From Terriglobia bacterium (GTDB taxonomy: Bacteria > Acidobacteriota > Terriglobia > JAIQFV01), in contig JAIQFV010000008.1 of the NCBI GenBank assembly GCA_020073085.1, forward strand, positions 62,001 to 126,000: 64,000 bases of DNA, read 5' to 3'. The position numbers were made by a program, and so were the translations under genes. Positions 46,492 through 54,195 of this stretch are shown piece after piece. Each line of letters opens with the position of its first letter. Within the stretch, counting starts at the first letter, position 1. Below the pieces are notes generated by a model. It saw only the letters and a list, made by a program, of their open reading frames with translations. It did not search any database and had not been told where the DNA came from.

Positions 46492-47793
46492 ATGCGCCTG
46501 GACCTCACACTCAACAACTTCCGCAACCAGCGGGTCATCATTCATGCCAAGCATGATTCCATCTCCATTTGTCTGAACCACTTCAACAACAGCCTCAACT
46601 TCGACCGTGAAGGACGGATGATCTCCGTTTTTCTGAATGGGCATACCTTCCAACGCAGCGAAGACAATCGGTATCTGGTCAAATGGAAGACCGACAAGTT
46701 GGGTTCCCCGCTAACCATGCGCCGCTCCCTGGAACCGAAAGAGATCCAGGAGTTTTTCACCAACGCGCGGGAGACCGTTCGTGAGGTTCTCGAGGCCTTG
46801 CAGCTGCAGAAAATGAAGGCTCTGATTGAGCAGCATATCCCGGTGAGTGAAGCCAAAGCGGTTCAGGAGTGGATGCAGCGAATTCTCTCCTACACCCTGG
46901 ATCGTTACGCCGAGCGAGCCAAGGAATTTCTTCAGATCTATAAACCGATCAGTATCCTCCCGCCCGACCAGTACCGCTCGCTGGTGGTCCAGGGGACTGA
47001 AGGGTGCCATTACAACCAGTGCAGCTTTTGCACCTTTTACAAGGACCGCGAGTTCCGAATCAAGACGCCCGCGGAGTTTCGAAAACATCTCAAGGACGTC
47101 CGGAATTATTACGGGGAATCCCTCCGCCTGCGCCGGACGATTTTTCTCGGTGACGCCAACGCCATCGTGACGCCCCAGAAAACCCTCCTGAAGTTTCTCG
47201 ACGCCCTCAATGAGGAGTTCGATATCACCCCGCCCGGCATGGAGAAAGAAGACCGCACCCTTTGGAAGAAAGCCCATCCCATCCACTTCAACGGGATCGT
47301 GTCCTTCATGGATTGCTTCTCCTCCAAGCAAAAGACGGTCGAGGAATTCAAGGAGATGGCAGCTCGAAATCTCAAACGAGTCTATATTGGAGTCGAGACG
47401 GGAAGTGATCCCCTCCTGGCCTTCCTCAATAAACCCGGCCGGAGTGAAGAGATTCGCGAAGCCGTGGAGCACGTCAAGAAGGCCGATCTGTCCGTGGGGT
47501 TGATTATTATGGTGGGGATTGGAGGAATGAAGTTCAATGCGGACCATATCGAAAAAACGGTCAAGCTGTTGCGCTCCCTCCCGCTGAACGAGCACGATCT
47601 GATTTATTTCTCTGAATTTGTACAACTTCCGGAGATGCCCTATACGCGCAAGGCCACGGAAGAGCGAATCCGACCGCTTTCACCCACTCAAATCAAGACC
47701 CAAATGACCCTGATGCGCCAACAACTCCGAGCTAATTATCCGATCCCACCGGCGAAGCTCTCGGTCTACGACGTCAGGGATTTCATGTACTGA
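46492..47793 (+). CDS. Radical SAM protein with C-x4-C-x2-C cluster motif
   Basis: A 433-residue protein. An N-terminal domain of about 165 residues precedes VVQGTEGCHYNQCSFCTFYKD, whose three cysteines bind the [4Fe-4S] cluster; the spacing is C-x4-C, one more than the classic C-x3-C. The rest matches a radical SAM barrel (LRRTIFLGDANAIVTP, RVYIGVETGSDPLLAFLNKPG, GLIIMVGIGG). By family it generates a 5'-deoxyadenosyl radical. The substrate is unknown. The ATG at 46492 has no clear ribosome site. Confidence 0.82.
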   Translation: MRLDLTLNNFRNQRVIIHAKHDSISICLNHFNNSLNFDREGRMISVFLNGHTFQRSEDNRYLVKWKTDKLGSPLTMRRSLEPKEIQEFFTNARETVREVLEALQLQKMKALIEQHIPVSEAKAVQEWMQRILSYTLDRYAERAKEFLQIYKPISILPPDQYRSLVVQGTEGCHYNQCSFCTFYKDREFRIKTPAEFRKHLKDVRNYYGESLRLRRTIFLGDANAIVTPQKTLLKFLDALNEEFDITPPGMEKEDRTLWKKAHPIHFNGIVSFMDCFSSKQKTVEEFKEMAARNLKRVYIGVETGSDPLLAFLNKPGRSEEIREAVEHVKKADLSVGLIIMVGIGGMKFNADHIEKTVKLLRSLPLNEHDLIYFSEFVQLPEMPYTRKATEERIRPLSPTQIKTQMTLMRQQLRANYPIPPAKLSVYDVRDFMY

Positions 47794-48234
47794 TCTGGCC
47801 TTCCCCATAATTTTCTTGCGTCCTCTATTCGTCGGTCCTTCCCTCTTCTCATTTCGTGCTCTGGGACCCGCCTTCTGGAGCTTCTCCTCGATCTTCGAAG
47901 CGGCACCAAGAGATCGCCCTGGCACGCTCTTGGAGTGGATTACTCCCGCTCCCCCTGGCTGGAGGGCTGCGGCGTACATCCAGTATTTTTCACCGCCATT
48001 TTTGCCTCAGGCGCCCCGACTGGCATCAAAACCTCGAAAAGCTACCAAGAGTGCCTCTCCCTTTTGGTCGCGGGTTCGGAACGACCGGGAGTGCAATCAT
48101 CCCAAGTAAAAAGTCCGATTATTCCCTGCTTGGGGGTCAAAATGTCCTCTCTACCATCTTGGCCGGACCATTTCATACCTGTCAAATTTTCCACCTCCGA
48201 ACCCTTTTTTTGCAACCTCTCGATGAAACACTCT

Positions 48235-48247
48235 GTTGCACTGCAAC
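48235..48247. promoter_or_regulatory. GTTGC-N3-GCAAC palindrome
   Basis: GTTGCACTGCAAC is a variant of the GTTGCATGCAAC palindrome found at 36770 and 55328, and has the same position relative to a CRP/FNR-type site downstream. Confidence 0.35.
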
Positions 48248-48377
48248 GGTGGCATTCCGAGGCTTCCGGTATTAGCATTTTCAATTTCAGCTAATCCTTT
48301 GATTCTAAATATAATTCTTACGCAGCCTTTTCTTTGACTTCCAGACTTCATTGGCGTACGAATTGCTGAATCTGTAT

Positions 48378-48391
48378 GTGAATTATTGCAC
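48378..48391. promoter_or_regulatory. CRP/FNR-type palindrome with one mismatch
   Basis: GTGAATTATTGCAC differs by one base from GTGAA-N4-TTCAC. It lies about 240 bases before the decaheme cytochrome start. Confidence 0.35.
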
Positions 48392-48423
48392 TAAGGTTCG
48401 CCATTGCCAGCAGTTCGGTGCAA

Positions 48424-48438
48424 TGGCAGACGGAATGC
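48424..48438 (+). promoter_or_regulatory. Possible sigma54 (RpoN) -24/-12 promoter
   Basis: TGGCAGACGGAATGC matches the invariant GG and GC at the right spacing for a sigma54 promoter, on the same strand as the decaheme gene. It is a single short motif, so chance occurrence is possible. Confidence 0.3.
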
Positions 48439-48624
48439 TTACGAATCGAACATTGAAGCAAGGAAGTAGTTGCAAATGATTAATGACAACTCCGGTCTAG
48501 ATTGGCTAGAATTTGCCCTTGCTTCAAGCTCGCCTCTCTTAAGGCTGCACGTTCAAGTTGTCATTCCCGGAAACACCCAGCTTCTTTGAGCATTCCACCT
48601 AGTATGAACTACAAGGAGATTACT

Positions 48625-49599
48625 ATGACCTCATCCACGAGCCCGCTGAAAGCGATCAAAATGACGCTCATCAGCGGCTTGGTGCTTGTAGGACTTGTGG
48701 GCGCCTTTTCCCTATCCTTCTCGAAATCGGCAAAGCCCGACAAGGGAAAAACTCCGCAGGCTACATCGGCGAATTACAAGGCGGAGGATTATGTCGGGGC
48801 TGAGACCTGCAAGACCTGCCACGAAGAGATATACAACAACTTCCAAAAGACGGGCCACTTCAAGCTGACGCGATATGGAAACTGGACGGCCGACAACAAG
48901 GGCTGCGAGGCCTGTCATGGCCCGGGCAAAGCTCACGTGGATGCAGGTGGCGATAAGACCAAGATCCATACGTTCGAGGACCAGTCAGCCAAACAGATCT
49001 CTGAAACATGTCTCCGTTGCCACGCCGGAAAAGAGGAGCACAACAACTTCCGCCGGGGGGAACACTGGCGGAATGATGTGAGCTGTATCAACTGCCATGC
49101 GCCGCATTCGGCGACGGCGACGGCTCAGAAGATGCTGGTCCAGAAAGAGCCGATGCTGTGCTTCTCCTGCCACAACGAAATCAAAGCGCAATTCGCCATG
49201 CCTTTCCGTCACAAGGTCATCGAAGGCACCATGAAGTGCACCGACTGCCACAATCCTCACGGAGGGTTTGAACAAAAGCAGGTGAGGCTGGCAACCGGCG
49301 GCGACGCCCCCTGCATGAAATGTCACGCGGACAAACAGGGACCCTTTGTATTTGAGCATGCCCCGCTGAGGGAAGAGGGTTGCACGATTTGCCATATCCC
49401 GCACGGGTCGAACAATGCAAAACTGCTGAAACGCAATGAGGTGCGGATCCTCTGCCTGGAGTGCCACAGCAATGCCGGCACGGTGGGAGCCCCTGATACC
49501 CCCTCGTTCCACAACCAGGCGACCGTGCGCTTCCAGAACTGCACTACGTGTCATGCCAAGATCCACGGGTCGAATCTCGATCGATTCTACTTCCGCTGA
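48625..49599 (+). CDS. DmsE-type decaheme c-type cytochrome
   Basis: A 324-residue protein with ten CxxCH heme motifs: CKTCH, CEACH, CLRCH, CINCH, CFSCH, CTDCH, CMKCH, CTICH, CLECH and CTTCH. An N-terminal hydrophobic segment (ISGLVLVGLVGAFSLSFS) exports it to the periplasm. AAGGAG lies eight bases before the ATG at 48625; frames from 48502 or 48604 are less likely. DmsE/MtrA-type decahemes fill outer-membrane barrels and carry electrons through them. The next gene, 49 bases on, encodes a barrel, which fits that role. Confidence 0.92.
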   Translation: MTSSTSPLKAIKMTLISGLVLVGLVGAFSLSFSKSAKPDKGKTPQATSANYKAEDYVGAETCKTCHEEIYNNFQKTGHFKLTRYGNWTADNKGCEACHGPGKAHVDAGGDKTKIHTFEDQSAKQISETCLRCHAGKEEHNNFRRGEHWRNDVSCINCHAPHSATATAQKMLVQKEPMLCFSCHNEIKAQFAMPFRHKVIEGTMKCTDCHNPHGGFEQKQVRLATGGDAPCMKCHADKQGPFVFEHAPLREEGCTICHIPHGSNNAKLLKRNEVRILCLECHSNAGTVGAPDTPSFHNQATVRFQNCTTCHAKIHGSNLDRFYFR

Positions 49600-49648
49600 G
49601 GCTTGAGGGGCTTATACCGCTAACGATATTTTGGGAGAAACGCACATT

Positions 49649-51658
49649 ATGAAAAATAAAATCGGATTCACGCTTTTGATCGTGCTGGGGATCGCGCTGG
49701 GAGCCTTGGTGGTCCGTGCACAATCCACTCCCCCCTCCGGCGAAACGATCCTGGGGAATTATACCGTGACCCAGGACGCCGAGTTCGGGGTGCGGTTTTT
49801 GGGCAGAGATGGGAATGACAACAAATACCGCAACGATCTGAATTACGGCCGCGGTTTCCGGCTCTTCAATTACGATTTCCTGGCGCGGTCGAAGGACGGC
49901 GACGGAGGCTTATTCGATTTATTCCGCGTCACAGCCCTCGGCTGGGGCGGAGATCCCAACGAGTATTTGCGGGTGGATGTCGAGAAGAACAAGTGGTACC
50001 GCTTTGATGCGAACTTCCGCCAGTTTGACTACTTTAACAACCTCACGAACCTGGCCTTGAATCAGCACCTCGCCGATAACAACCGAAAATTCGGTGATTT
50101 CAATCTGGCGCTCTTCCCCGACAATCAGCGCTTCAAGTTTTATGTCGGTTACACGATGGACCAAAGCAACGGGAATGCGATCACCACGTACGATTATCAG
50201 CGCGATGAGTTCCCGATCCTGTCCCCCATCCGGTCCGTGGCCAACGACTGGCGGGTTGGTTTTGATGCCAAGTTGTGGGTGTTTGATGTTTCTTTTCTCC
50301 AGGGCTACAGAATTTTTAAAGACGACACGACTTATGTGGTTCCCTCCCTCAATGTGGGGAACAATCCGACCAACACGAGCGTGATCAATTTCCTGCAGCG
50401 GGATGTCCCCTCGCGCACTCACATGCCCTTTACCCGCTTCAGTGCCCATACGCTGATCAAGAAGAAGCTCGACTTTACCGGTCGGTTTATCTATACGACC
50501 GGAACCACGACGTATAACCTTGCGGAGCTCGTGAAGGGGGTCGATGCCTCGGCCAACAATATTCTCCTGGATCTTTTCCAGGGGGCCGGGAGCGCCCGGC
50601 GGCCTAACGGGATTGGTGACTTAGGCATAAGTCTGTTCGCCACCGACCGATTGACCATCTCGGAGACGTTCCGAGTGAACAGTTTCCGCATTACGGGCGG
50701 GGCGAACATCCTCGAATCCTTGTTCCGCAATCGCACCACCGCTTTTGGAACAACCACCCTTCCGCCTCTCTTTACCCCCAGCCTGACCTTCGAGCTGGTT
50801 GGATATCGTCTGTTCTCCAACTACGTTGAGGGGGACTACAAGTTCAGTTCGAGATTCTCCGGCCATGTCGGCTATCGTTATACGGCGCGGCGAGTGGAGT
50901 TGGGGACCTCGATTCAACCCCCTCTGGGAACGCCGCTCGATACCGACACACAGTTCAACCACACCAATTCGGTGATTGTGGGGTTCAAGGCGCGTCCCGC
51001 TTCCATCTGGACTGTCTTTTTTGACTTTGAGCGGGGCACGGCCGACAACGTGTTTACCCGGCTCTCCAATTACAACTACAACAACTTCCGCGTGCGCACC
51101 AGCGTGAAACCAACCAAGACGCTCACTTTCAATGCCTCGATGGTGACCCGGGACAATAACAATCCCGCGCTCACGCTGGCGGGCCAGAATTTTGGTGTGG
51201 ATTCCAAGGGACGGATTTTCAGCGCCTCCGCGGATTTCACGCCCAGCTCCAAGTTCTCTCTTACCGCGGGCTATACCTATAACAGGCTCACCTCCGACTC
51301 CTCCATCATCTTCTTTCTTGGCGGCGTCCAGACCACGGGGGATAGCTTGTATTTCCTGAGAGACCATTACTTCTATTTCAATTCCCACGTGCAGCTTCAT
51401 CCGCGGGTGGGCCTCTCCTTCGGCTATCGCATCGAGAAGGATAACGGCCAGGGAGACCAGGTTGCGACTTCAACGAGCCAGCTGATTTCGTCTTATCCTC
51501 TTCAATTCCACTCGCCCGAGGTCCGGTTGACTGTTAAGCTTCATGAGCATCTGGATTGGAACGGCGGGTTTCAGCGGTTTGACTACAAGGAGAAATTCCT
51601 GAACAACCAGAACTACCGAGCGAATCTGCCTTACACTTCGCTTCGGCTCTACTTCTGA
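49649..51658 (+). CDS. MtrB/PioB-like outer-membrane beta-barrel porin
   Basis: A 669-residue protein. A signal peptide (MKNKIGFTLLIVLGIALGALVVRAQ) is followed by many alternating amphipathic strands rich in aromatic and polar residues (for example YTARRVELGTSIQPPLG, FTLSAGYTYNRL-like hairpins), ending in YTSLRLYF with the C-terminal Phe of barrel proteins. It lies downstream of the decaheme gene with GGGAGA at its ribosome site. In Shewanella, Rhodopseudomonas and Geobacter such barrels sheath a decaheme cytochrome. No MtrB-type N-terminal CxxC is seen, closer to PioB. The membership is inferred from layout, not from a search. Confidence 0.76.
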   Translation: MKNKIGFTLLIVLGIALGALVVRAQSTPPSGETILGNYTVTQDAEFGVRFLGRDGNDNKYRNDLNYGRGFRLFNYDFLARSKDGDGGLFDLFRVTALGWGGDPNEYLRVDVEKNKWYRFDANFRQFDYFNNLTNLALNQHLADNNRKFGDFNLALFPDNQRFKFYVGYTMDQSNGNAITTYDYQRDEFPILSPIRSVANDWRVGFDAKLWVFDVSFLQGYRIFKDDTTYVVPSLNVGNNPTNTSVINFLQRDVPSRTHMPFTRFSAHTLIKKKLDFTGRFIYTTGTTTYNLAELVKGVDASANNILLDLFQGAGSARRPNGIGDLGISLFATDRLTISETFRVNSFRITGGANILESLFRNRTTAFGTTTLPPLFTPSLTFELVGYRLFSNYVEGDYKFSSRFSGHVGYRYTARRVELGTSIQPPLGTPLDTDTQFNHTNSVIVGFKARPASIWTVFFDFERGTADNVFTRLSNYNYNNFRVRTSVKPTKTLTFNASMVTRDNNNPALTLAGQNFGVDSKGRIFSASADFTPSSKFSLTAGYTYNRLTSDSSIIFFLGGVQTTGDSLYFLRDHYFYFNSHVQLHPRVGLSFGYRIEKDNGQGDQVATSTSQLISSYPLQFHSPEVRLTVKLHEHLDWNGGFQRFDYKEKFLNNQNYRANLPYTSLRLYF

Positions 51659-51730
51659 GCGATGTCAACGGCGCTCGGGGTAGAACTATTGAATTAACAA
51701 GGATTATGTTTATCGAATATCTCCGAGAGG

Positions 51731-51760
51731 CCCGCCGGTCGAAGCCATAACAGCGGCGGG
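51731..51760. terminator. Hairpin after the porin gene
   Basis: CCCGCCG (51731-51737) pairs with CGGCGGG (51754-51760) around a 16-base loop; GATTTT follows at 51771. It could end the decaheme/porin transcript before the next cytochrome unit. Confidence 0.4.
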
Positions 51761-51810
51761 GATCTCCTGAGATTTTAAAGTCTTGAATCGAGATCTTAAC
51801 CAGCCACTCC

Positions 51811-51824
51811 GTGAAATTCTTCAC
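51811..51824. promoter_or_regulatory. CRP/FNR-type palindrome, GTGAA-N4-TTCAC
   Basis: GTGAAATTCTTCAC is an exact match, centred 37 bases before the cytochrome start at 51855. Three bases later comes ACGTTAACGT and the shared leader AGAAAGGA, as at 54151-54186. Confidence 0.6.
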
Positions 51825-51854
51825 ATGACGTTAACGTCAGAAAGGATCATTTTT

Positions 51855-52808
51855 ATGGTAAAGAAGCTCATTTTAGCATTTACGTTCTTACTTATTCTTG
51901 CAAGTCTATCTTTGGCCGCCAATCCCACCCCGGCACCGCTCAATGTTCCGACCTATAACTATACGGAGTCGAACGGCTGTCCGAGTTGCCACTTTACGTC
52001 GGGCGCGGGGGGCGATCACATGATGGAAGCGGTGGGCGTGACGATCGACAAGGCGAACACCGCCTTCACGTTGTCTGGAAGCGGTTGGCGTGCTTCCCGG
52101 CATGCTCAATCCAATCATGGATCCACTCAGAACACCTTCTGTGCAAAATGCCACTCTCCTATCCAGGCCACACCTCAAGCGACCTTTAACAATGGATTCA
52201 TGGAGAACACCGCGTTGATAGCTGATGGCACGATGGAAGGTGTGACTTGCGCGGGATGCCACCCGCCTCATGGTACTGTTCCCCGGCTGGGGATCTATCA
52301 TTACGGCCAGGACAAGACCAAGGCGGCATCTTACACATTGGTTGCCGAAGACGAACAAGACCTGTTGTGCCTTAACTGCCACGTCAATCGACACAACGAA
52401 AGCAATGTGGCCTTCAAGCGCATGTACGACGCCGGTGTGCAGTGCACCGATTGCCACATGGCTGTTTATGGTCAGATTGTAAATAGCACGGTGATGAAGC
52501 GCTTCCATGATTTCAAGGTCGCAGAGAACCTTCCGTATTCCTGCGGTGTCGACGGTGCGGTTTCAGGATTCCGTTGCCATCCCGGTTTCAGCACGGAAGC
52601 AACACTCGCTTTCCTGCCCTTCTTGAAGGAGCAGCACAGTGATTGGTGGCCACTGAATCCGAGTGCCGGCAAAAGGGCAGGTACGACGGCTGCAAGGACA
52701 CTGACAACACCAGCGGATTACATGGACCTGTGGAAAGAGATCCAGAACCGGACCACCCGGGTATCGGTCGAAGCAAAACGAGTGGATCGAATCCCGGCTG
52801 CCCAGTAG
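51855..52808 (+). CDS. Multiheme c-type cytochrome (five CxxCH, one C-X10-CH), paralog A
   Basis: A 317-residue protein. A signal peptide (VKKLILAFTFLLILASLSLAA) leads into five CxxCH motifs: CPSCH (residue 42), CAKCH (96), CAGCH (132), CLNCH (172) and CTDCH (197). Near the end Cys230 and Cys241-His242 form CGVDGAVSGFRCH, conserved in the paralog at 54196, and a possible sixth heme site. The start at 51855 has AGAAAGGA nine bases upstream. It is a periplasmic or outer-surface electron carrier; partners are unknown. The gene has its own promoter region and terminator. Confidence 0.85.
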   Translation: MVKKLILAFTFLLILASLSLAANPTPAPLNVPTYNYTESNGCPSCHFTSGAGGDHMMEAVGVTIDKANTAFTLSGSGWRASRHAQSNHGSTQNTFCAKCHSPIQATPQATFNNGFMENTALIADGTMEGVTCAGCHPPHGTVPRLGIYHYGQDKTKAASYTLVAEDEQDLLCLNCHVNRHNESNVAFKRMYDAGVQCTDCHMAVYGQIVNSTVMKRFHDFKVAENLPYSCGVDGAVSGFRCHPGFSTEATLAFLPFLKEQHSDWWPLNPSAGKRAGTTAARTLTTPADYMDLWKEIQNRTTRVSVEAKRVDRIPAAQ

Positions 52809-52854
52809 CCCTGTTTGTTCGCTTGACGGCAGCACTCTGAATTCTGTTTATTTG

Positions 52855-52905
52855 GGCCGCGTAGGAATTGAGGGAAGGCGACCCTTCATCAGTTCTTTAG
52901 CGGCC
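52855..52905 (+). terminator. Terminator of cytochrome paralog A
   Basis: GGCCGC (52855-52860) pairs with GCGGCC (52900-52905), followed by TTT. It resembles the terminator after paralog B in sequence and length, consistent with duplication of the whole unit. Confidence 0.55.
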
Positions 52906-52921
52906 TTTCTTCATTATATTA

Positions 52922-52939
52922 TTGTGAATTTGTTCACAA
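52922..52939. promoter_or_regulatory. CRP/FNR-type palindrome, TTGTGAA-N4-TTCACAA
   Basis: TTGTGAATTTGTTCACAA has perfect 7-base arms, centred 55 bases before the Tat-cytochrome start at 52986. Confidence 0.62.
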
Positions 52940-52985
52940 ATAAGAGAGTACGGTCGATCTCAAACTCAAACCTAGGAGGTAGTAA

Positions 52986-53774
52986 ATGGACTCATCCAAT
53001 AGAAGAAGTTTCGTCAAGAACGTGGGTGGAATCGCCATCGGTGCAGTCGCTGGATCCGGGGTCACGAGACTTATTTCGTCGGACGAAGCGCCGCTGGCTG
53101 TTCCGGCTTTGCCTTGGCCCTATGTGGAATTGGATCCGATTGCAGTAGCCGAGAGAGCGTATCTGGGCTATTCCAACGGTGGGTGCATGTACGGGGCATT
53201 CGAAGGCATTATCGGGGAGTTACGCACCAAGCTGGGAGCACCATTCGATACCTTTCCCACGACCATGATGAAATACGGCGGTGGGGGGGTCGCCGGCTGG
53301 GGTAGTCTTTGTGGAGCTCTGAATGGCATCGCCGCAGCCATTTATCTTCTCAAGGATTCAAAAACCGGAAACGATCTGATTAGCGAAATCTTCAATTGGT
53401 ACGGAGTAGAGAAGCTCCCGAATTACAGACCCAAGACCCCAAAGTTCGAGATTGCCACCACGGTTTCGGAGTCCCAACTCTGTCATGTGTCCGTCACGAA
53501 GTGGGCTAATCACACGGGTTTCAAGACGGGCTCTCCCGAGCGAGCTGAAAGATGCGCCTGGCTGACTGCTTCTGTCGCCAAGCGGACAACAGAACTGTTG
53601 AATCAACAACTCTCCGGGACCTATCAGCGGACACACCTGACGCCTGCTAATGTTACTTTGTGTTTGCAGTGTCATGGACCCAGTGGCACGGTAGCCAATG
53701 TCCATATTACCGGGGGTCAAAGTAACTGTACCTCTTGTCATCATCGCCACTGGGCTGGAGGAGTCGAGTTCTGA
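52986..53774 (+). CDS. Tat-exported split-Soret-like diheme cytochrome (C_GCAxxG_C_C family-like)
   Basis: A 262-residue protein. NRRSFVKNVGGIAIGAVAG is a twin-arginine signal. The middle resembles the C_GCAxxG_C_C family: GGCMYGAFEGIIGEL near residue 62 and GWGSLCGALNGIAAAIYLL near 100. The C-terminus has two heme motifs, CLQCH (residue 226) and CTSCH (248). Split-Soret cytochromes of sulfate reducers have this layout and two hemes. Apo-cytochromes are usually Sec-exported unfolded, so a Tat signal suggests another cofactor or a folded partner. A strong AGGAGG precedes the ATG. Confidence 0.8.
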   Translation: MDSSNRRSFVKNVGGIAIGAVAGSGVTRLISSDEAPLAVPALPWPYVELDPIAVAERAYLGYSNGGCMYGAFEGIIGELRTKLGAPFDTFPTTMMKYGGGGVAGWGSLCGALNGIAAAIYLLKDSKTGNDLISEIFNWYGVEKLPNYRPKTPKFEIATTVSESQLCHVSVTKWANHTGFKTGSPERAERCAWLTASVAKRTTELLNQQLSGTYQRTHLTPANVTLCLQCHGPSGTVANVHITGGQSNCTSCHHRHWAGGVEF

Positions 53775-53899
53775 TTCCTGAGCTTGGTCGCGTTCGCTTA
53801 TTCAGGGGCCAGGGAGCCTGAACACAGTCTTGGTATTAGAGTCAATCGTCTTCCCTGCCCCCAATCTTGACCTGAAGCCTCCCGCTTAATCCGGGGATG

Positions 53900-53951
53900 G
53901 GGCCGCATTCGATCTTGATGGAAGGTACACTCCATTGATTCGATGCGGCCC
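53900..53951 (+). terminator. Terminator of the split-Soret-like gene
   Basis: GGGCCGCAT (53900-53908) pairs with ATGCGGCCC (53943-53951), with an inner TGGA/TCCA stem, followed by TTTT. Confidence 0.65.
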
Positions 53952-54095
53952 TTTTGCTTCTCTATGAACGTCTCTGAATACTCCGTCACGGGAATTAAGG
54001 TGTCACCAAAACGACATTTTGTTGTAAGATGAGGATGAGAGGATTTTGAACAGCCGCGCCTGCAGAGTGGCTGTATCTTGAAATAAGGAGGCCCA

Positions 54096-54128
54096 ATGGC
54101 CATGGCTGAAAACAATAAGAGTCCCTAG
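54096..54128 (+). CDS. Ten-codon mini-ORF with strong ribosome-binding site
   Basis: AAGGAGG sits directly upstream of ATGGCCATGGCT, and the frame ends at TAG after ten codons (MAMAENNKSP). CCCTAGGG and a T8 run follow at once. It may be a leader peptide or the remnant of a lost gene start; expression is unproven. Confidence 0.3.
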   Translation: MAMAENNKSP

Positions 54129-54148
54129 GGCTTTTTTTTGAACAATTA

Positions 54149-54166
54149 TTGTGAAAATATTCACAA
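54149..54166. promoter_or_regulatory. CRP/FNR-type palindrome, TTGTGAA-N4-TTCACAA
   Basis: TTGTGAAAATATTCACAA has perfect 7-base arms. The centre is 38 bases before the start at 54196. ACGTTAACGT follows after three bases, with the same spacing as before paralog A. Confidence 0.62.
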
Positions 54167-54195
54167 AACGTTAACGTCAGAAAGGACCCTCACTT

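Larger units (their letters stand above)
47794..48624. other. Long intergenic region upstream of the decaheme/porin operon
   Basis: No credible gene in about 830 bases. From 48180 the region is AT-rich and contains GTTGC-ACT-GCAAC (48235-48247), a CRP/FNR-type near-match (48378-48391), an 8-base inverted repeat GCCATTGC/GCAATGGC (48400-48427), a sigma54-like TGGCAG-N6-TGC (48424-48438) and AAGGAG at 48612. Confidence 0.55.
53775..54195. other. Intergenic region between two cytochrome genes
   Basis: The 421 bases hold the 53900-53951 terminator, a ten-codon open frame with a strong ribosome site (54096-54128), CCCTAGGG followed by T8 at 54123-54139, and the CRP/FNR-type site at 54149-54166. 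Confidence 0.55.

Noticed and set aside
46711-47625. Antisense frame (304 codons) across the radical SAM gene
   Set aside because: It lies wholly inside a gene with clear radical SAM motifs and has no domain of its own.
47816-48294. Three overlapping plus-strand frames upstream of the decaheme operon
   Set aside because: They lack ribosome sites and known domains and have odd composition. The region reads better as a promoter zone.
48100-48620. GEMM-type (cGAMP) riboswitch before cytochrome genes
   Set aside because: These control many Geobacter cytochromes, so I looked for the conserved core and its flanking stems here and at 51659-51854, and did not find it.
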